Origin: Bacteroidales bacterium
GTDB taxonomy: Bacteria; Bacteroidota; Bacteroidia; Bacteroidales; UBA932
NCBI GenBank assembly: GCA_016283985.1
Contig: JAEENZ010000263.1
Span: forward strand, 1 to 9,405
Length of the DNA: 9,405 bases
Direction of reading: 5' to 3'
A model generated the notes under the pieces. It searched no databases. It was not told the origin of the DNA and was given only the letters and a program-made list of their open reading frames with translations. The first letter of the stretch is position 1; every line of letters starts with the position of its first letter. Below, piece after piece: positions 7,604 to 9,405 of this stretch. The translations under genes were made by a program, and so were the position numbers.

Positions 7604-7670
7604 CGGCGGGAGCGGCGTCGAAAGCTGCGGCAGAAGCGGCGTCGAAAGTTGCATTGAAAGCTGCGTTGCG
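7602..7670. repeat. 12-nt-period imperfect tandem repeat
   Basis: After a partial unit (AGCGGCGGG at 7602), consecutive 12-nt units read AGCGGCGTCGAA (7611-7622), AGCTGCGGCAGA (7623-7634), AGCGGCGTCGAA (7635-7646), AGTTGCATTGAA (7647-7658) and AGCTGCGTTGCG (7659-7670). The first and third full units are identical. The array starts on the stop codon of the second DUF4252 gene. In the frame starting at 7603 it encodes a four-residue period (AASK AAAE AASK VALK AALR) up to a TGA at 7681; in the DUF4252 frame it is untranslated. Confidence 0.7.
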
Positions 7671-7702
7671 GCTTCGCGCCTGATTATCAGCCAATTATGT
7701 GA

Positions 7703-7732
7703 AAGCCTCTGGTGCAAATGTACCAGAGGCTT
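7703..7732 (+). terminator. Strong hairpin, possible transcription terminator of the DUF4252/sigma operon
   Basis: AAGCCTCTGGT (7703-7713) and ACCAGAGGCTT (7722-7732) form a perfect 11-bp stem around an 8-nt loop, GCAAATGT. Two further pairs (G-T wobble, C-G) could close it to a 4-nt AAAT loop. It lies 100 nt after the last stop of the operon. The downstream sequence is CAGCGTAAATAC with no run of T, so it is not a classic intrinsic terminator; mRNA 3'-end stabilisation is an alternative. Confidence 0.55.
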
Positions 7733-7773
7733 CAGCGTAAATACTTGATATTCAAGCCGGTAGGCGAAACATG

Positions 7774-7806
7774 GAAGGTAACTGGCGAGGTAAGGTAGAA
7801 GGTAAC
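7774..7806. repeat. Short GAAGGTAAC direct repeats around a GGTAAGGT
   Basis: GAAGGTAAC occurs at 7774-7782 and again at 7798-7806, exactly 24 nt apart. Between them GGTAAGGT (7789-7796) matches eight of nine bases of the GGGTAAGGT core of the palindromic element that begins 22 nt downstream. This may be a decayed extra unit of that element, or chance in a GGTAA-rich stretch. Confidence 0.4.
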
Positions 7807-7827
7807 CGACCGAAATCCCCCACGAGA

Positions 7828-7927
7828 CGGGTAAGGTCCAATTTCATGCCGGGGACCTTACCCGCATTTCGGCCTCCCAAGCACTTCCAGTGGGTAAGGT
7901 GTCGCCCCTGAAATTGGACCTTACCCG
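7828..7927. repeat. Palindromic element: two 35-nt hairpins in inverted orientation (REP/BIME-like layout)
   Basis: Unit 1 is 7829-7863 and unit 2 is 7892-7926, both 35 nt. Each begins GGGTAAGGT and ends ACCTTACCC, so each folds alone. Unit 1 and the reverse complement of unit 2 share an 18-nt start (GGGTAAGGTCCAATTTCA) and a 9-nt end, and differ in 8 bases between them (TGCCGGGG against GGGGCGAC). A 28-nt spacer separates them. The outer arms also pair with each other over 19 bp (7828-7846 with 7909-7927), and the inner arms can pair (GGGG 7851-7854 with CCCC 7905-7908; 7855-7863 with 7892-7900), giving one long cruciform as an alternative fold. It lies upstream of the next promoter box, so it is probably not part of the ATPase mRNA. 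No transposase gene, terminal GTAG or clear target duplication was seen. Confidence 0.8.
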
Positions 7928-7954
7928 GATGGCGAACTTTCCAGAATTTTTGGT

Positions 7955-7962
7955 TATATTTG
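7955..7962 (+). promoter_or_regulatory. Bacteroidetes-type -7 box for the V/A-ATPase operon
   Basis: TATATTTG matches TAnnTTTG and ends 27 nt before the subunit E start codon, giving a leader of about 20 nt. The expected TTTG -33 element is not clear; T-rich ACTTTCC lies at about 7936-7942. The box starts 28 nt after the palindromic element, so that element could influence access to this promoter. Confidence 0.5.
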
Positions 7963-7989
7963 TGAATTGTACAAAGTAACCAATAAGAT

Positions 7990-8598
7990 ATGCAGAACAA
8001 ATTGCAAGAACTTACCGAAAAGCTCTATCAGGAAGGGCTGGTAAAGGGTAAGGCAGAGGGTGAAGAAGTGCTGGCGAAGGCCAGGCAGGAGGCGGCGCAG
8101 ATCATAGCCGAAGCAAAAGAAAAGGCAGCGGCGATCACCGACAAGGCGGAAAAGGATGCCGAAGACCTCAAGTCCAAGGTGGAATCCGACCTCAAGATGG
8201 CATCCGCCCAGTGCCTGCAGGCCACGAAGAAGGACATAGAGAACCTTCTGGTGGGCAAGATCGAAGCCGGCAAGGTGTCCGAAACCCTCAAGGACTCCGC
8301 ATTCATCAAAGAAATAATCAAGACCGTGGCTGCCAGGTTCAATGCCGAGGAAGCCACGGATCTTGCGCTTATCCTCCCGGAAAGCCTGAAGGCCGAGCTC
8401 GAGCCCTGGGTCCGCAACGAACTTGCCAAAACGCTCAAGGCCGAAGTGGCGGCAGACTTCTCCAAGAAGATAAGCGGCGGCTTCACCATCGGCCCGAAGG
8501 ACGGCGGGTGGTTCGTCAGCCTCACCGAGCAGACTTTCAACGAGCTCATCGCAGAGTACCTGCGCCCCGTAACCCGCAAGATACTCTTCGGTGAATAA
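7990..8598 (+). CDS. ntpE: V/A-type ATP synthase subunit E (peripheral stalk)
   Basis: This is a 202-residue protein of normal length for the family. Residues about 1-75 are a long Ala/Lys/Glu-rich amphipathic helix (KARQEAAQIIAEAKEKAAAI), the peripheral-stalk part. The C-terminal half is globular and ends in the family-typical pattern KISGGFTIGPKDGGWFVSL and a helix (NELIAEYLRPVTRKILF). Subunit E holds the catalytic A3B3 head against rotation, normally pairing with a G/H subunit, which is not visible here. It is the first gene of the operon; its end overlaps the GTG start of the DUF2764 gene by 8 nt. No Shine-Dalgarno sequence is visible. Confidence 0.9.
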   Translation: MQNKLQELTEKLYQEGLVKGKAEGEEVLAKARQEAAQIIAEAKEKAAAITDKAEKDAEDLKSKVESDLKMASAQCLQATKKDIENLLVGKIEAGKVSETLKDSAFIKEIIKTVAARFNAEEATDLALILPESLKAELEPWVRNELAKTLKAEVAADFSKKISGGFTIGPKDGGWFVSLTEQTFNELIAEYLRPVTRKILFGE

Positions 8599-9214
8599 CT
8601 ACGAATACATAATCGCAGGACTCCCCTTCCTCAGCCAGGACGGGCGGGAAGCGCCGGACACGGAGGCCATCCTGGAAGACATCCGCGAGCAGCTGAGCGA
8701 AACGGACGCCAGGACGCTGGATTTTCTCCTGAGCGCCTACGCGCCGGACATGCCGGACGCATCCTTCTATCTCGAGGCGCAGAAGAGCCGCAACCACTTC
8801 ATCCGCGAGTTCTTCGCCCTGGACCTGGGCGTGCGCAACGCGAAGGTGGAATACCTGAACCGCAGCCTGGGACGCCAGGAAGGCACCGACATCGTTAATC
8901 CCGCACTCGCCCTGGACCCGGACGCGATCCCCGGCCAACCCATAAACGAGGACCTGCCAGAATTCGACCAGAAACCCGAGGTGGACGCCATCCTGGAAAC
9001 GGATGACATCCTCGGACGCGAGCGCGCGCTCGATAATTTCTATTGGAAAGCAGCCGACGCCCTCACGGTCCTGGATGTCTTCGACCTGGACCTTATCCTG
9101 GCATTCGTAGTGAAACTCAAGCAGGTGGAGCGCTGGCTCAGGCTGGACGAGGCCACCGGACGCGAACTGTTCCGCAAATTGGTTAAAGAAATAAAAGAAA
9201 ATACTAAGATATGA
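8591..9214 (+). CDS. DUF2764 protein of the V/A-ATPase operon (subunit C position)
   Basis: This is a 207-residue protein. I chose the GTG at 8591 because translation from it gives MNNYEYIIAGLPFL, the conserved N-terminus of the family. It overlaps the subunit E stop by 8 nt. The protein is highly acidic and mostly helical, and ends in VERWLRLDEATGRELFRKLV. DUF2764 proteins occur in Bacteroidetes and other bacterial V/A-type ATPase operons between subunits E and A, where archaeal and Thermus operons carry subunit C, which couples the central rotor to the membrane ring. Functional equivalence to C is an inference from position and fold type. Its stop overlaps the subunit A start as ATGA. Confidence 0.85.
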   Translation: MNNYEYIIAGLPFLSQDGREAPDTEAILEDIREQLSETDARTLDFLLSAYAPDMPDASFYLEAQKSRNHFIREFFALDLGVRNAKVEYLNRSLGRQEGTDIVNPALALDPDAIPGQPINEDLPEFDQKPEVDAILETDDILGRERALDNFYWKAADALTVLDVFDLDLILAFVVKLKQVERWLRLDEATGRELFRKLVKEIKENTKI

Positions 9215-9405
9215 GCACATTTGGAAAGGTGACAGGCATAGTCTCCAACCTTGTAACCGTGCAGGTGGACGGCCCCGTGGCGGAAAACGAACTCTGCCAC
9301 ATCAAACTCCACGGCACCGACCTCCTCGCCGAGGTCATCAAGGTCAACGGCGACAGAGCCTCGGTCCAGGTCTTCGAAAGCACCCGCGGTCTGCGTAACG
9401 GCGAC
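9211..9405 (+). CDS. ntpA: V/A-type ATP synthase catalytic subunit A, 5' end only
   Basis: The first 65 codons are present and open to the window edge. The sequence (FGKVTGIVSNLVTVQVDGPV, LLAEVIKVNGDRASVQVFES, TRGLRNGD) matches the N-terminal beta-barrel of A subunits, which forms the crown of the A3B3 head. The P-loop and catalytic residues lie beyond the window. The ATG overlaps the DUF2764 stop by 4 nt (ATGA). Full-length A subunits are about 580 residues, so about 11 percent is seen. Subunits B, D, I and K are expected downstream. Confidence 0.9.
   Translation, partial: MSTFGKVTGIVSNLVTVQVDGPVAENELCHIKLHGTDLLAEVIKVNGDRASVQVFESTRGLRNGD

Larger units (their letters stand above)
7604..7989. 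other. 386-nt intergenic region without a recognisable gene
   Basis: This separates the DUF4252/sigma operon from the V/A-ATPase operon. In order it holds a 12-nt-period repeat (7602-7670), a strong hairpin (7703-7732), a small CTTGA/TCAAG hairpin (7744-7756), degenerate GGTAA-type repeats (7774-7806), the paired 35-nt hairpin element (7828-7927) and a promoter box (7955-7962). An 82-codon minus-strand ORF across 7752-8000 only reads through the palindrome and lacks a plausible protein character. No tRNA or known riboswitch was recognised. Confidence 0.7.

Noticed and set aside
7828..7927. Invertible phase-variable promoter flanked by inverted repeats
   Set aside because: The segment between the 19-bp arms is only 62 nt and holds no TAnnTTTG box on either strand, and no invertase gene is nearby, so flipping it would not obviously switch transcription.
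7602..7927. CRISPR array
   Set aside because: The repeats are 12-nt contiguous units or inverted hairpins, not regularly spaced direct repeats with unique spacers, and no cas gene is present.
7752..8000. 82-codon minus-strand open frame in the intergenic region
   Set aside because: It reads through the palindromic element and the ATPase promoter, has no family resemblance, and its composition is explained by the repeats.

Overview
The window looks like a chromosomal piece of a moderately GC-rich Bacteroidales genome (Alistipes/Rikenellaceae-like at a guess). Four things point there: TAnnTTTG promoter boxes instead of -10/-35 boxes, no convincing Shine-Dalgarno sequences, Bacteroidetes-typical families (DUF4252, DUF2764, an MG2/TonB-plug protein, GH95), and a V/A-type ATPase locus that begins with subunit E followed by DUF2764. 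The genus is inference only.

Left arm, minus strand (5655 down to 1): an apparent three-gene operon. It encodes an exported MORN-repeat protein, then an exported protein with an N-terminal MG2 (macroglobulin-like) domain and a C-terminal TonB-plug-like domain but no beta-barrel, then an exported GH95 alpha-L-fucosidase/galactosidase cut by the window edge. Spacings are 4 nt and an ATGA overlap, so the three are probably co-transcribed.

Middle, plus strand (5779 to 7603): a tight four-gene cassette. An exported DUF4252 protein, an ECF sigma factor, a small single-pass membrane protein in the anti-sigma position, and a second exported DUF4252 protein follow one another with overlaps of 8 and 4 nt and a 1-nt gap. 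The 123-bp region between the two divergent operons carries one TAnnTTTG box in each direction.

Intergenic region 7604-7989 (386 nt): no gene was found. It holds a 12-nt-period tandem repeat directly after the DUF4252 stop codon, a strong hairpin with no T-tract, short degenerate GGTAA-type repeats, and a roughly 100-bp palindromic element. That element is two 35-nt hairpins in inverted orientation, REP/BIME-like in layout. A TATATTTG promoter box follows, just before the next operon.

Right arm, plus strand (7990 to the end): the start of a V/A-type ATPase operon, with subunit E, a DUF2764 protein in the subunit C position (GTG start) and the first 65 codons of catalytic subunit A, joined by 8-nt and 4-nt overlaps.

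No tRNA, rRNA, CRISPR array, insertion sequence or integrase gene was seen. The features most worth following up are the paired hairpin element, the 12-nt repeat with its protein-like -1 frame, the DUF4252/sigma cassette, and the MORN/MG2-plug/GH95 gene set.
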